Source: Leucobacter sp042726155 (GTDB lineage Bacteria; Actinomycetota; Actinomycetes; Actinomycetales; Microbacteriaceae). From it: a DNA stretch of 64,000 nucleotides. Shown here piece by piece: positions 1 to 8,910 of this stretch. The stretch covers positions 1,550,001 through 1,614,000 of the forward strand of contig NZ_JBHXHV010000001.1 in the NCBI RefSeq assembly GCF_042726155.1, in the 5' to 3' direction. The number at the start of each line of letters is the position of its first letter. The stretch's first letter is position 1. The notes beneath the pieces are model-generated. The model was not told the origin of the DNA and searched no databases. It worked only from the letters and a program-made list of their open reading frames with translations. Both the position numbers and the translations under genes were made by a program.

Positions 1-2
1 TC

Positions 3-1520
3 GTTCGAGCGAACGAAGTCGAACTGCGGCCCTCCGGCCCGGGCCCCGATGAAATCGGTGCGCCCGTGAGGCTTGAGTCTGGCCCGGAGCAGTACCTCGT
101 CGCATCACGCAAGCTCGGCGGCGGCCCGTTCTCTCGCGACGATGAGCGCGCAATCGAATCGCTCGCGCACTTGGCCACCGAGGCGGCACGCGTGCAATCG
201 GAGGTTGACACGCTCGAGCACCGAGCAAATTCAGATCCGCTCACCGGGCTGCCCAATTACGGCGCGTTTCAGCACGCGCTGACCGAGGCCAATGAACATC
301 GCCCGTATCACGAGGGCATCGCACTGCTGTTCATCGATCTCGACAACTTCAAGAAGCTCAATGACAATCTCGGCCACAGCGCCGGTGATGCACTGCTGCA
401 AGCGATTGCGTCCCGGCTCGAACGCGCGTCGGGCGGCGGCGACTTCGTATCTCGAGTGGGCGGCGACGAATTCGTTGTGATCTTCACGGGCCTCGTCTCG
501 GTCGACCAGGCAAAAGAGTCTGCGGATCGCGTCATCGACGCGGTAAGCGAGGCCCTGGAACTCGAGGGGCACAACTTGCACCCGGTGGTGAGCGCCGGGC
601 TCGCGTTCTCTAGCCACCGCGAGATCGATGCGCAGTCGCTGGTCGAAGACGCCGACCGCACCATGCTGCAGGCGAAACAGCAACGTCGCCGGGGCAGTGA
701 TGTGGAGCGCAGCACGGTGAGCATTTCGACGCACCGCTCAACGCGTCTGAACGAGATCGTGGCCCGTGCAATCGCTGACAACCGCCTCATGCTGGCGTTC
801 CAGCCAATCGTTGATATGTCGACGGGAAAGGTGTGGGCGTTCGAGGCGCTCACGCGATACATGGATCCTGAGCTCGGACCGATCTCGGCGCCGTCTCTGA
901 TTGCGCGCGCGAAGCGGCTGGGGCTCATGAACGAGCTGACGCGGCAGGTCATCACGAAGGCGCTCGACGCCGCGGAGGAGTTTCGTGACGTTGTGCCGTC
1001 GATCGATTGCATGACGGTGAACCTCGAGCTCGGGCAGATTAGCGACGTGCAACTCGGTCCCTACATCCGCGAAGCCGCCCGTAATCACCCCAATATCAAA
1101 TTGTGCATCGAATTGAACGAGCGATCACTGCGAACAATGAGCGACGAATTGCGGCGCGACGCGGAGCTGTTGCAGGCCGCGGGCGTGATCATCGCACTTG
1201 ACGACTACGGATCAGACGACTCGCTCGTCGGCGCGCTCGTGCACTTCCCGATGGACATCTTGAAGATTGACAAAAGCCTGATCAGCAATCTCGGCGATGT
1301 GCGGCAGCAGGAGGTCATCAAAGCACTGCAGGGTTTCGGCGACAACCTCGGACACACCGTAATAGTCGAGGGCATCGAGGATCGCGCCGCCGCCGAGACC
1401 CTGCAAGCGCTGGGCGTGCGAGACGCGCAGGGTTATTTCTACGGACGGCCGATTGCGGCGCCCCTCGTGATGGATCGCCTCAGGAAGCACGGCGATGCCG
1501 CCGATATCACTACGGCGTAA
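3..1520 (+). CDS. GGDEF-EAL cyclic-di-GMP protein (5' end outside the window)
   Basis: The frame is open to the left edge, so the start lies upstream; the earliest in-window start is a GTG at 66. The first residues look like the end of a GAF-type sensor (FSRDDERAIESLAHLA). A GGDEF domain follows with an intact GGDEF signature about 132 residues after that GTG. The C-terminal EAL domain has FEAL, MTVNLE, IELNERS, DDYGSDD, LKIDKS and VEGIED, so the metal ligands and catalytic lysine/glutamate of an active phosphodiesterase appear present. It probably makes and/or hydrolyses c-di-GMP in the cytoplasm in response to a signal sensed by the missing N-terminus. Its 3' end overlaps the convergent regulator gene by 11 bp. 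The family call is firm; the balance of the two activities cannot be read. Confidence 0.9.
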   Translation, partial: VRANEVELRPSGPGPDEIGAPVRLESGPEQYLVASRKLGGGPFSRDDERAIESLAHLATEAARVQSEVDTLEHRANSDPLTGLPNYGAFQHALTEANEHRPYHEGIALLFIDLDNFKKLNDNLGHSAGDALLQAIASRLERASGGGDFVSRVGGDEFVVIFTGLVSVDQAKESADRVIDAVSEALELEGHNLHPVVSAGLAFSSHREIDAQSLVEDADRTMLQAKQQRRRGSDVERSTVSISTHRSTRLNEIVARAIADNRLMLAFQPIVDMSTGKVWAFEALTRYMDPELGPISAPSLIARAKRLGLMNELTRQVITKALDAAEEFRDVVPSIDCMTVNLELGQISDVQLGPYIREAARNHPNIKLCIELNERSLRTMSDELRRDAELLQAAGVIIALDDYGSDDSLVGALVHFPMDILKIDKSLISNLGDVRQQEVIKALQGFGDNLGHTVIVEGIEDRAAAETLQALGVRDAQGYFYGRPIAAPLVMDRLRKHGDAADITTA

Positions 1521-2343
1521 CGTCGATCCCTGACTTGAGGCGTGCAATCGCCTCGTCCGGATCAAAATCCGGGTCCGCCTCGAAGAAGGCGTCAAACACG
1601 CCCATATACGACATTGCAGCGACTGACCAGGTATCTGTACGGTCGAACGTTGGCATTTCGAAGCGCGCCTCGACAAGCGTCGGCACGGTCGCGCGCACAA
1701 TGCCGAGGCCCTCAATGACCGACGCGGCCGCGACAACGAACGGCTGGTAATCGTCATTCAGACCCGGCTTCAAGCGCAGCCCGATCGTCGGAAGGAGGTT
1801 TCGGTAGAAGTTCTCGAGCGTCTCGACGAACGAAAGCTCGCTGGCTCGGAGCGCGTCGAGAATGCGTGTACGTGCGGCGCCTTCGGGCCACGCGACGATG
1901 GTCGTTGAGAGCGCGGCGTACGTGCGCCACTTGCTCGACGCTGTGACCACGCTGAAGTTGTACTCGGTTGCCGTGCGAATGATGTCGACCAGCACATCGC
2001 GGCGCCCCTCTGGGGTGCGCAGGTCGTCGACTCGCGAGGTCACGTACTGCCACGTCGTGAGGAGCGTCATCGTGTCGGCGCGATCTATCTGGGCTTGATT
2101 CGCGAGCTCACAGAACAGATCGGTGAGAAACTCTTCGCCGCTCTGCCAGACCTGACCGAACTGTTTGGGTGTGACGTTGGCATCGGCGAGCAAGCGCGCA
2201 ATCACCGCATCACTGATACTCAGCGTGAGGCCGGTCGATTCCACATACTTAATGCCAGCGAGTAACACCCTCGTCCGCACGTCATCAATTGCGGGCCGCG
2301 CGCGAAGCGTCCCCTGCCCGTTCCAGAAATCACTCTGCATCAT
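1510..2343 (-). CDS. TetR-like transcriptional regulator
   Basis: A 277-residue protein starting at the first of two adjacent ATG codons; an in-frame TTG at 2373 would add ten residues but has no ribosome-binding site. The N-terminus (residues about 20-70) resembles a TetR helix-turn-helix: VLLAGIKYVESTGLTLSISDAVIARLLADANVTPKQFGQVW-type helices leading into a long all-helical ligand-binding region. It is longer than the usual 190-220 residues of the family. It is convergent with the GGDEF-EAL gene and separated from tRNA-His upstream, so it is probably monocistronic. The ligand and targets are unknown. Confidence 0.6.
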   Translation of the reverse strand: MMQSDFWNGQGTLRARPAIDDVRTRVLLAGIKYVESTGLTLSISDAVIARLLADANVTPKQFGQVWQSGEEFLTDLFCELANQAQIDRADTMTLLTTWQYVTSRVDDLRTPEGRRDVLVDIIRTATEYNFSVVTASSKWRTYAALSTTIVAWPEGAARTRILDALRASELSFVETLENFYRNLLPTIGLRLKPGLNDDYQPFVVAAASVIEGLGIVRATVPTLVEARFEMPTFDRTDTWSVAAMSYMGVFDAFFEADPDFDPDEAIARLKSGIDVTP

Positions 2344-2478
2344 TCCCACCCATCCCCATGTTGCGGTGGCCAAATCGTATCACTGGGTGAGAGCCGCAAG
2401 GAAAGGCCTGAAACGCAATCGAGGCCCGACTCGCGCTGGAGAATCTCCGTAAGTGCGCGAGGCGGACCTCGATTATCT

Positions 2479-2555
2479 TGGGGTGGCTAACGGGACTTGA
2501 ACCCGCGACCACCGGCACCACAAGCCGGTGCTCTACCGACTGAGCTATAGCCACC
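2479..2555 (-). tRNA. tRNA-His (GTG)
   Basis: Read on the minus strand, the cloverleaf has a GTGGCTA/TAGCCAC acceptor stem with the extra G(-1) opposite C73 that is specific to histidine tRNAs. The anticodon loop is TTGTGGT (anticodon GTG), the T-loop is normal (GGTTCAAGTC) and an encoded CCA lies at 2481-2479. No intron or odd base is seen. Confidence 0.95.
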
Positions 2556-2665
2556 ATGCTGACCTGACCCGCCGGGGCGAACGAGGCAACCCCACGATCA
2601 TAACCCAAAACCATGACGCATCGCGAACCGACGCGCGTGTCCGAGTCGTGGGGCAGAATGAGCAC

Positions 2666-3103
2666 ATGGCTAGTGAACCGAAGACCCAGCCCACCCCCGC
2701 CGATGTGGGCGAATTTCTTGACGCAGTGACGCCTGCGAAACGTCGCGAGGACGGGTTCGTACTTGCCGACATCTTTCGTCGGGTGACCGGTGCCGAGCCA
2801 GTGCTGTGGGGGCCCACGATGGTGGGGTACGGAAGCTATCGCTATATTTCGCCATCGAATCCTCGCACGCGCGGGAACTGGCCGAAGACGGGGTTTTCCC
2901 CGCGCAAGGCCAAGCTTTCGCTCTACGGAGTGAAAGATCTCCCGGAGGGTGCAGCGCTGCTTCCGCGGCTCGGTAAATACACCGAGGGTGCGGGGTGCGT
3001 GTACGTAAACAAGCTCGAAGACATCGACCTCGACGTGCTGGGCACCCTAATTGAGATCGCGTGGTCACGGCAAGACGACCCCGAGCCCGTGCGGGGCGCC
3101 TGA
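2666..3103 (+). CDS. DUF1801 (YdhG-like) domain protein
   Basis: A 145-residue small soluble protein. The ATG at 2666 is used because the longer in-frame reading begins inside tRNA-His. The core VGYGSYRYISPSNPRTRGNWPKTGFSPRKAKLSLY shape, followed by LPRLGKYTEGAGCVYVNKLEDID, is typical of DUF1801 proteins, a fold related to a phage/bacterial family of unknown biochemistry. It is a monocistronic gene convergent with the oligoribonuclease gene, with only 28 bp between the stop codons. No function can be inferred from context. Confidence 0.8.
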   Translation: MASEPKTQPTPADVGEFLDAVTPAKRREDGFVLADIFRRVTGAEPVLWGPTMVGYGSYRYISPSNPRTRGNWPKTGFSPRKAKLSLYGVKDLPEGAALLPRLGKYTEGAGCVYVNKLEDIDLDVLGTLIEIAWSRQDDPEPVRGA

Positions 3104-3131
3104 GCGATTCGCTCTGAGGAGGCCAACGACG

Positions 3132-3788
3132 TTACTGCGCCGTCGGAACCTCTTCAGCCAGCCCGTCAATGAGCTCGGAATACTGCTGCGTAGCAGCGGT
3201 CGAGGTCGCCGTCGCCGTTGCCTTGTCTGGGCCGGGCGCCGCGACCATCACGGCGTCGCGGAAGTACGCGAGCTCCTGAATGGACTCCGCGATATCAGCG
3301 AGGGCGCGGTGCCCACCGTGCTTCTTCGGTGCCGCGAAATAGGCAGCGGGGTACCAGCGACGGCTGAGTTCCTTGATGGTCGAAACGTCAACGCTGCGGT
3401 AGTGCAGCTGTTCTTCGAGAGTGGGCAGATATTTGGCGATGAACCGGCGGTCCATGCCGATCGTGTTTCCTGCGACGAGCGGGCGACGACCCGAGGTGAT
3501 GAATCGCTTCAGGTAGGCGATGACCTGCTGTTCGGCGTCCTCGAGCGAAGCGCCCTCGGCGATTCGGGGGAGCAGGCCAGACGTTTCGTGCATCGAACGC
3601 ACGAAGTCGTTCATCTGGTCAAGAGCCGCCTCGCCCGGATTGATGACGATCTCGAAGCCCGGATCGAGCGGCGTGAGGTCGAAATCAGTGACGATGACGG
3701 CGATCTCGCACAGGCCATCCTGATCGACATCGAGCCCGGTCATTTCGCAGTCGATCCAGACGATCTGGTCAGCTGGCGTATTGGCCAC
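3132..3788 (-). CDS. orn: Oligoribonuclease (DEDDh 3'-5' exonuclease)
   Basis: 218 residues from a GTG start preceded by GAGGAG. The DEDDh motifs are visible: IVWIDCEMTGLD at the N-terminus (Asp and Glu metal ligands), a central AGNTIGMDRRF, and HRALADI near residue 160 with the catalytic His and last Asp. The enzyme degrades 2-5-nt RNA fragments, including pGpG made when c-di-GMP is broken down. That links it functionally to the two c-di-GMP genes nearby, although they are not in one operon. The C-terminal extension after about residue 175, rich in Ala/Thr, is longer than in E. coli Orn and typical of actinobacteria. Confidence 0.95.
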   Translation of the reverse strand: MANTPADQIVWIDCEMTGLDVDQDGLCEIAVIVTDFDLTPLDPGFEIVINPGEAALDQMNDFVRSMHETSGLLPRIAEGASLEDAEQQVIAYLKRFITSGRRPLVAGNTIGMDRRFIAKYLPTLEEQLHYRSVDVSTIKELSRRWYPAAYFAAPKKHGGHRALADIAESIQELAYFRDAVMVAAPGPDKATATATSTAATQQYSELIDGLAEEVPTAQ

Positions 3789-3884
3789 GGTGATCTCCTC
3801 GGTGCGTCGTCGGGGCGTGCTGAACGCGCGCAATCGGTCCAGTCTACTTCGAGCGCCAAACAAGCCGGGGTTAAACTGGCGGGT

Positions 3885-4448
3885 ATGGCTGTTCTTCCCA
3901 TCGTGATCTCTGGCGAGCCCGTGCTGCATCGCCCCGCCGCCCCCGTCACCGCATTCGACGCCGAGCTGCGCACCCTCGTTGACGATCTCTACGAGACAAC
4001 GGTTGCGGCGCCGGGCGTCGGTCTTGCGGCGCCCCAGGTGGGCGTCGGCAAGCAGGTGTTTGTGTGGATGTACGACGAGCAAGACGAGGGGCCGGCGCGC
4101 GGGGCCGCGATCAACCCTGAGCTCTGGATCACCCCGGCCGAGCCGGGGTTGCCTGGTGGCGATGAGGTGGAGGGGTGCCTCTCGTTTCCCGGCGAGCGCT
4201 TCGCGCTGCGACGCTCGCCACGGGCGCTACTTCGCGCACAGGATGTGGATGGAAAACCGTTCGAGATCACCGCGAGCGGGTGGTTCGCGCGCATTCTGCA
4301 GCACGAGTTCGACCACCTGAGCGGGTTGCTCTATGTCGACCGCCTCGTGCACCCCGAAAATCGCGGCGCGCAGAAGGCGCAGCGTAAGAACGGCTGGGGC
4401 AAGCCCGGGCTGAGCTGGCTTCCGGGCGTCGACGACCTCGAAGGCTAG
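3885..4448 (+). CDS. def: Peptide deformylase
   Basis: 187 residues. All three deformylase motifs are intact: GVGLAAPQ (44-51), EGCLSFP (96-102, metal ligand Cys98) and HEFDH (140-144, metal ligands His140/His144 and catalytic Glu141). It removes the formyl group from nascent polypeptides at the ribosome. The gene is divergent from orn with a 96-bp promoter region and convergent with the MFS gene. The ATG start gives the normal N-terminus (VLPIVISGEPVL); the upstream open frame is antisense to orn and was discarded. Confidence 0.96.
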   Translation: MAVLPIVISGEPVLHRPAAPVTAFDAELRTLVDDLYETTVAAPGVGLAAPQVGVGKQVFVWMYDEQDEGPARGAAINPELWITPAEPGLPGGDEVEGCLSFPGERFALRRSPRALLRAQDVDGKPFEITASGWFARILQHEFDHLSGLLYVDRLVHPENRGAQKAQRKNGWGKPGLSWLPGVDDLEG

Positions 4449-4476
4449 TCGGCACGTCGCTCGGTGATCCGGCGCC

Positions 4477-5718
4477 CTACGGTGCTGGAGTAGCCGGGTC
4501 CGTCGGTGGCTCTGGTGTATCGGGCGCGCGGTGCGGTCGCGACGCCGGCGTAATGATCCACGCCAGCGCGGCGACGCCAATGAGCGCGGCTGTGACGCCG
4601 AAGGCCCAGCCGAAGCCAGCGACGTCGACGATCGCGCCCGCGATGAGCGGGCCGAGCACGCCGCCCAGGTCGCTCGTCATAGAGTAGGCGGCCACTACCG
4701 ACCCGCCGCGTCGCTGAGCGAGTACGTCGGCGAGCACGGCCTGTTGCCCGGGATTCACGAGTGCCGAACCCGCGCCCGCGGCAAACATGATCACCAGCGC
4801 CACCCACAGTTCCGGAGCGGTGGGAAAAGCGGCATAGGCCGCGGTCAGAATTATCGACCCCGTGATGAGCAGCGGTTTACGGCCGATCGTGTCGTTCCAG
4901 CGACCGGAGGGGAAGATGAGGATCGCATTGCCGGCAGCATAAGCTGCGAGAACCCAGGCCGCCATCGTCGCATCGCCGTGGAACGTCGCCGCCACGAGCA
5001 ACGGGATCACTGACACCCGCACTCCGAATGACGACCAGCCGAAGGTGAACACCGACAGCAGCAGCGTACGATACTGCGGCACTCGCAGTGCGTCGTGCAG
5101 CGACATCACATCGCTCGCGTCGAGCACACCCTTGGGTGCGCGATCCGCGAGCTTCGAGGATCGGAGCGCGAATGCGACGACGGCCGCCGCAGCGACAAGC
5201 GTGAAGAAATAGAACACGAATGGTGCACGTAGGCCGAATACGGCGACCGCGCCGCCAAGGACGGGGCCCAGGAGGCCGCCGAGTAGGAATCCGGCCGCGT
5301 TGACGCTCGCCACCCGCCCGCGGGCGGAGGGCGGGCTCACCTTAATGAGTAGGGCGGTCGCTGCGATCGTAAACATCGCCGACCCAATGCCGCCGACCCC
5401 CCGCAGCACCACGAACTGCGTGTAGTTCGCCGCGAGTGCCGCCGCGCCGGTCGAGCCTGCGACGATGAGGATCCCGATGATGTACGTGCGCCGTTCGCCC
5501 AGTCGGCCGACGACCCAGCCGGCGAGCGGTGCCGAGACAAGTCGCATCAGCGCGAACGCGCTGACGATCGCTGATGCCGCGAAGTTGCTGACATCGAATT
5601 CGAGCGCAAACTGGGGGATCGCTGGCGCGACGACGCCATAGCCGAGAGCGACGGTAAAACCACCCGCGACGAGTGCCCACACCTCGAACGGGAGCTTCGC
5701 CTTTTCAGGGGTGCGCAC
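4477..5718 (-). CDS. MFS transporter (drug-efflux type)
   Basis: 413 residues with about 12 hydrophobic segments. After the second segment comes LAGWVVGRLGERRTYIIG, the Gly-Arg-rich loop of the major facilitator superfamily, and a second-half equivalent reads FPSGRWNDTIGRKPLLITG. The GTG start at 5718 is preferred because it follows an AAGGGA Shine-Dalgarno and removes sequence overlapping tRNA-Arg. It probably exports a drug or metabolite by proton antiport across the cytoplasmic membrane; the substrate cannot be told. The C-terminus ends in a Pro/Thr-rich tail. It is a single gene with no regulator next to it. Confidence 0.85.
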   Translation of the reverse strand: MRTPEKAKLPFEVWALVAGGFTVALGYGVVAPAIPQFALEFDVSNFAASAIVSAFALMRLVSAPLAGWVVGRLGERRTYIIGILIVAGSTGAAALAANYTQFVVLRGVGGIGSAMFTIAATALLIKVSPPSARGRVASVNAAGFLLGGLLGPVLGGAVAVFGLRAPFVFYFFTLVAAAAVVAFALRSSKLADRAPKGVLDASDVMSLHDALRVPQYRTLLLSVFTFGWSSFGVRVSVIPLLVAATFHGDATMAAWVLAAYAAGNAILIFPSGRWNDTIGRKPLLITGSIILTAAYAAFPTAPELWVALVIMFAAGAGSALVNPGQQAVLADVLAQRRGGSVVAAYSMTSDLGGVLGPLIAGAIVDVAGFGWAFGVTAALIGVAALAWIITPASRPHRAPDTPEPPTDPATPAP

Positions 5719-5765
5719 GCGCCATCTTCCCTTCAGATCCGCCTGAGCGGACGTGGAAAACCAAG

Positions 5766-5838
5766 TGCCTCCGGCAGGATTCGAACCTGCGACCAACGGA
5801 TTAGAAGGCCGTTGCTCTATCCACTGAGCTACGGAGGC
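5766..5838 (-). tRNA. tRNA-Arg (TCT)
   Basis: Minus-strand cloverleaf with acceptor stem GCCTCCG/CGGAGGC, D-arm GCTCAGTGGATAGAGC, anticodon loop CTTCTAA (anticodon TCT) and T-arm GCAGGTTCGAATCCTGC. No CCA is encoded. The last anticodon-stem pair (positions 31 and 39) is a C-T mismatch. It lies just upstream of the MFS gene on the same strand. Confidence 0.95.
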
Positions 5839-5911
5839 AGCTCTACGAGCGTACACCGTGACGCGAGGCAGGCGCGTGCAGCACCGCCGTGCGGCACCGC
5901 CGCGTACCGGC

Positions 5912-6856
5912 TTAGGCGCGGGCCGCGGCCTTTTGCGCGTACATTGCTCGGTCGGCCATAGCCACAGCCTCGTGGATGGTCGCAATTGACGGCACCGCAG
6001 CTGCGGCACCGAGTGATGCAGAGATTCCCGCGTGTGCGAGGGCCGCCTGGAACGACGCGAAGTGTGCGTCAGTCTCGTGTGTTGTGACACCGTTTGCGAG
6101 GATCGCAAACTCGTCGCCGCCAATACGCGCAATGCGGTGTACGCGTGTTGCCGCTGAGCTGAGCGCTGCGGCAGTCTCGGCGAGTAACTGGTCACCCGCG
6201 GCGTGACCAGCGGTGTCGTTCACTGCCTTGAGGCCGTCAAGATCAATGATCGCGATTGCCACGGGATCGCCGAAGGCATCGACGCGCTCCTGCGCATCGG
6301 CCAGCACACGATCCCAACCGCGGCGATTGAGCAGACCGGTCAGCGCGTCGGTGTGCGCGAGCGCGTCCGTGATCGCGATGCTGCGTCGTTCGCGATCGAT
6401 GCCGCGGGACAGTTCGAGCTGAGATGAGAGCAGCTCGCTGAGCAAACGGATCAGTTCCTCGTCGATCGTCTCCTCTTCGGCCAGCGGCGCTTCGCGTACG
6501 CCGCACAGCACGCCAAACAGCTCGCCCTGGTCATCGCGAATGGTGTACCCGGCATAGGAACCCACGTGATCCGCGGCCTCGAGATCTGAGAAGTCGGGAT
6601 CCTGTTTTGAGTTGCGCACCACGTGTGCCGCACCGGCCGACATGCGGCTGCAAAATGACTCGTTCCAGTCGACTCGATCGCCAACGGACAGCACGTGGTC
6701 GTGGTGCACATGCACGTGAATTTGCTCGCCGTTGGTGACGCGGGAGACAGACCAGTCGGTGAGCGGCGTGTGTTCGTTCAGATACGACACGACACGTTCC
6801 GCTGATTCCGTGAAGCTCACCGCTCCATTGAGCTCAGAGGTTTCTGGCGTCATCAT
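5912..6856 (-). CDS. GAF-GGDEF diguanylate cyclase
   Basis: 314 residues from an ATG pair; a TTG ten codons upstream is an alternative. Residues about 10-150 form a GAF-like sensor (ending YAGYTIRDDQGELFGVLCGV). A short helix leads to a GGDEF domain beginning DALTGLLNRRGWDR, with an intact IGGDEF active site and the final MADRAMYAQK. This fits a soluble diguanylate cyclase making c-di-GMP in response to a small ligand or redox cue. No RxxD inhibitory site is obvious. It is the second c-di-GMP gene in 7 kb. It sits 43 bp downstream of the glycosylase gene on the same strand and may be co-transcribed. Confidence 0.88.
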   Translation of the reverse strand: MMTPETSELNGAVSFTESAERVVSYLNEHTPLTDWSVSRVTNGEQIHVHVHHDHVLSVGDRVDWNESFCSRMSAGAAHVVRNSKQDPDFSDLEAADHVGSYAGYTIRDDQGELFGVLCGVREAPLAEEETIDEELIRLLSELLSSQLELSRGIDRERRSIAITDALAHTDALTGLLNRRGWDRVLADAQERVDAFGDPVAIAIIDLDGLKAVNDTAGHAAGDQLLAETAAALSSAATRVHRIARIGGDEFAILANGVTTHETDAHFASFQAALAHAGISASLGAAAAVPSIATIHEAVAMADRAMYAQKAAARA

Positions 6857-6899
6857 GTCGCCACCCCGCGTGCGCAATTGACGCAATCGTCAGATGCCG

Positions 6900-7481
6900 T
6901 CATCGCGCACCGCGTTCGGCTTTAGCTGCCGCCTTGGCCGCTCGTTTCGTTTCGCGCACGCGCAGCAGAGACTCCGGCGATGAGATGTCGGCTACGCTGC
7001 GGAATGATCCGGCTTCCCCGTAGTTACCTGCGGCTTCGCGCCAGCCAGCGCCTTCGAATCCGAGTTGCTTGCCGAGCAATGCGAGGAAGATCTTGGCCTT
7101 TTGCTCACCGAATCCGGGTAGCGCCTTGAGACGCTTCAGCACCGTTGGTCCATCGGGGGAGTCCCGGGTCCAAATCAACTGTGCATCGCCATCCCACTCG
7201 TCAACGATGGTCTGGCACAGCGTCTGCACGCGTGTAGCCATTGAGCCCGGGTAACGGTGCACCGCGGGAGTCTGCTTGAATGCCTCTAACACCGTGTCGG
7301 GGTCGGTGCTCGCGAGGACCGCAGCATCGACCGATCCGAGTCGTTCCTGGATCTTCAGAGGACCAGAAAACGCGACCTCCATCGCGATCTGCTGATCAAG
7401 CAGCATGCCGATAAGCAAAGCGAGGGGATTGTTCGTCAGCAGCTCGTCGGCCGCCGGATCATCGGTGAGGTGCAGGCTCAT
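6900..7481 (-). CDS. HhH-GPD-type base-excision repair protein
   Basis: 193 residues. The N-terminus (DDPAADELLTNNPLALLIGMLLDQQ) and the helix-hairpin-helix LKALPGFGEQKAKIFLALLGKQ near residues 115-135 match the compact actinobacterial HhH-GPD family, described as putative base-excision repair glycosylases. There is no Cys4 iron-sulphur loop, so it is not an EndoIII. A Lys/Ala-rich tail (TKRAAKAAAKAERGAR) is probably disordered and DNA-binding. It lies in a same-strand block below the globin gene, 59 bp apart. Substrate specificity is unknown. Confidence 0.82.
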   Translation of the reverse strand: MSLHLTDDPAADELLTNNPLALLIGMLLDQQIAMEVAFSGPLKIQERLGSVDAAVLASTDPDTVLEAFKQTPAVHRYPGSMATRVQTLCQTIVDEWDGDAQLIWTRDSPDGPTVLKRLKALPGFGEQKAKIFLALLGKQLGFEGAGWREAAGNYGEAGSFRSVADISSPESLLRVRETKRAAKAAAKAERGAR

Positions 7482-7540
7482 GCAGCCAGTGTACTGACGG
7501 GCGGGGCCGTAATCGAGGCGAGCGCACCCCGTCCGTGCAG

Positions 7541-7999
7541 TTACTCGAAGCGGTTGACCATGGCGAGAGCCGCGCGCTCGACGTAGTCGCGGAACGCGGC
7601 GTCGTGCATGGGGGAGAGAGCCGCCTCGTCGAGCGCAGCGTGCATGTGCTTGAGCCAGCGGTCGCGAGCGTCGGGGGTGACGGCGAAGGGTTGGTGCCGC
7701 ATGCGGAGCCGAGGGTGTCCGCGCTGCTCTGAATACGTCGTCGGGCCGCCCCAGTACTGTTCGAGAAATGCCTGCAGTCGCCAGGTCGCCCCTTCCCAGT
7801 CGTGGTCGGGGTACATGGGCGCGAGCACCTCGTCTTCGCGCACTCCACGGTAGAACGCGGCGGCGATGCGCTCGAACGTCGGCGTGCCGCCGACCTGAGA
7901 CCAGAGCGTCTCGGTCACGGCATCGCCGCTCGCGCCGGAGCGCAGCGTCAGTCGCGGGCCCGGGGCAGCTCCGGCGCCCGGGTCGACAGCTTCACTCAT
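7541..7999 (-). CDS. glbO: Group II truncated haemoglobin
   Basis: 152 residues. The globin core begins after a Gly/Ala/Pro-rich leader: FERIAAAFYRGVREDEVLAPMYP, then QAFLEQYWGGPTTYSEQRGHPRLRMRHQPF, where the last histidine is the proximal haem ligand, then RWLKHMHAAL with the Trp G8 typical of group II. Such proteins bind oxygen or NO and are linked to oxidative or nitrosative stress. The start codon overlaps the end of the mechanosensitive channel gene by 4 bp (ATGA), so the two are translationally coupled. Confidence 0.9.
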   Translation of the reverse strand: MSEAVDPGAGAAPGPRLTLRSGASGDAVTETLWSQVGGTPTFERIAAAFYRGVREDEVLAPMYPDHDWEGATWRLQAFLEQYWGGPTTYSEQRGHPRLRMRHQPFAVTPDARDRWLKHMHAALDEAALSPMHDAAFRDYVERAALAMVNRFE

Positions 8000-8910
8000 G
8001 CGGCGCCTCCTGGCGGTTTCGGGAGTTCGTCCGCGAGGGTGATGTTATTCTCTCGGAACTTGCTGCGCAGCTCGGCGCGGATACCGCGCTGCACCTCCCA
8101 CTGAGCCTCGGGTCGGGTCTTCACGGTCAAACGCAGCGTCGCGCGGTCGCCGTAGATGCTCTCGAGCCCGAGGATCTCGGGCGAGCCCGTGACCTTGCGC
8201 GCGTACTTCTCGGAGCGCAGCAATTCACGGGCCGCCTCAAGCGTGACGTCGGAGACGTGCGACAAATCTTGCCTGGCGTCAACGGTGACATCGATGACGG
8301 CCTGGCCCCACCCCTGCGACGAATTGCCAAGGGTCAAGATTTCGCCGTTTCTGATGAACCAGAGCGTACCGTCAATCGCGCGCACCTGGGTCACCCGTAT
8401 GCCGACGTCTTCGACGGTGCCACTGATGGTGCCGATCTTCACGACGTCGCCGACCCCGAGCTGATCCTCGAACACCATGAAGATACCGTTCAACAGGTCC
8501 TTCACGATGTTCTGGGCGCCGAATGCGAGACCGGCCGCCACGATGCCGGCGGAGGTCAGTAGCGCGCCGAGATTCACGCCCAACTGCCCCAGGATGAGGA
8601 TGAGCGAAATTACGACGATCACCCAGGTGATCACCGCGCGGCCGACGGTGCCGAGGGTGCGCGTGCGTTGCACGGCGCGCGCGCTGACATACGGCGCTGC
8701 GCGCATCTCCGATGTCGTGTCGACGTCTTGCGCCTTCTTAACTCCGCGCACCACGTGCGTCACCGTGCGCATGAGCAGGCGCCGCAGCAGCCAGTTCAGC
8801 ACCAGCGCCAAGATCACGATGATCACGATCGCGATCGGCACGTGATACAGGGTCAGAAAGTCTTGGAAGGCGTTGCCGACCACCTCTTCCACACCGTCGA
8901 CATTCTCCAT
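7996..8910 (-). CDS. Small-conductance mechanosensitive channel (MscS family)
   Basis: 304 residues. There are three membrane segments: about 22-44, about 94-112, and a pore helix about 115-140 rich in Gly and Ala (AGIVAAGLAFGAQNIVKDLLNG). The cytoplasmic beta domain follows with FVFEDQLGVGDVV-like sequence and GTVEDVGIRVTQVRAIDG. It releases solutes on hypo-osmotic shock. The first codon follows directly on the aminopeptidase stop and the end overlaps glbO by 4 bp, giving a pepN-mscS-glbO transcript. Confidence 0.92.
   Translation of the reverse strand: MENVDGVEEVVGNAFQDFLTLYHVPIAIVIIVILALVLNWLLRRLLMRTVTHVVRGVKKAQDVDTTSEMRAAPYVSARAVQRTRTLGTVGRAVITWVIVVISLILILGQLGVNLGALLTSAGIVAAGLAFGAQNIVKDLLNGIFMVFEDQLGVGDVVKIGTISGTVEDVGIRVTQVRAIDGTLWFIRNGEILTLGNSSQGWGQAVIDVTVDARQDLSHVSDVTLEAARELLRSEKYARKVTGSPEILGLESIYGDRATLRLTVKTRPEAQWEVQRGIRAELRSKFRENNITLADELPKPPGGAA

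Noticed and set aside
5766..5838. tRNA-Arg as a pseudogene because of the C31-T39 mismatch
   Set aside because: All other stems and invariant bases are intact, and I recall similar sequences in related arginine tRNAs, so it was kept as functional.
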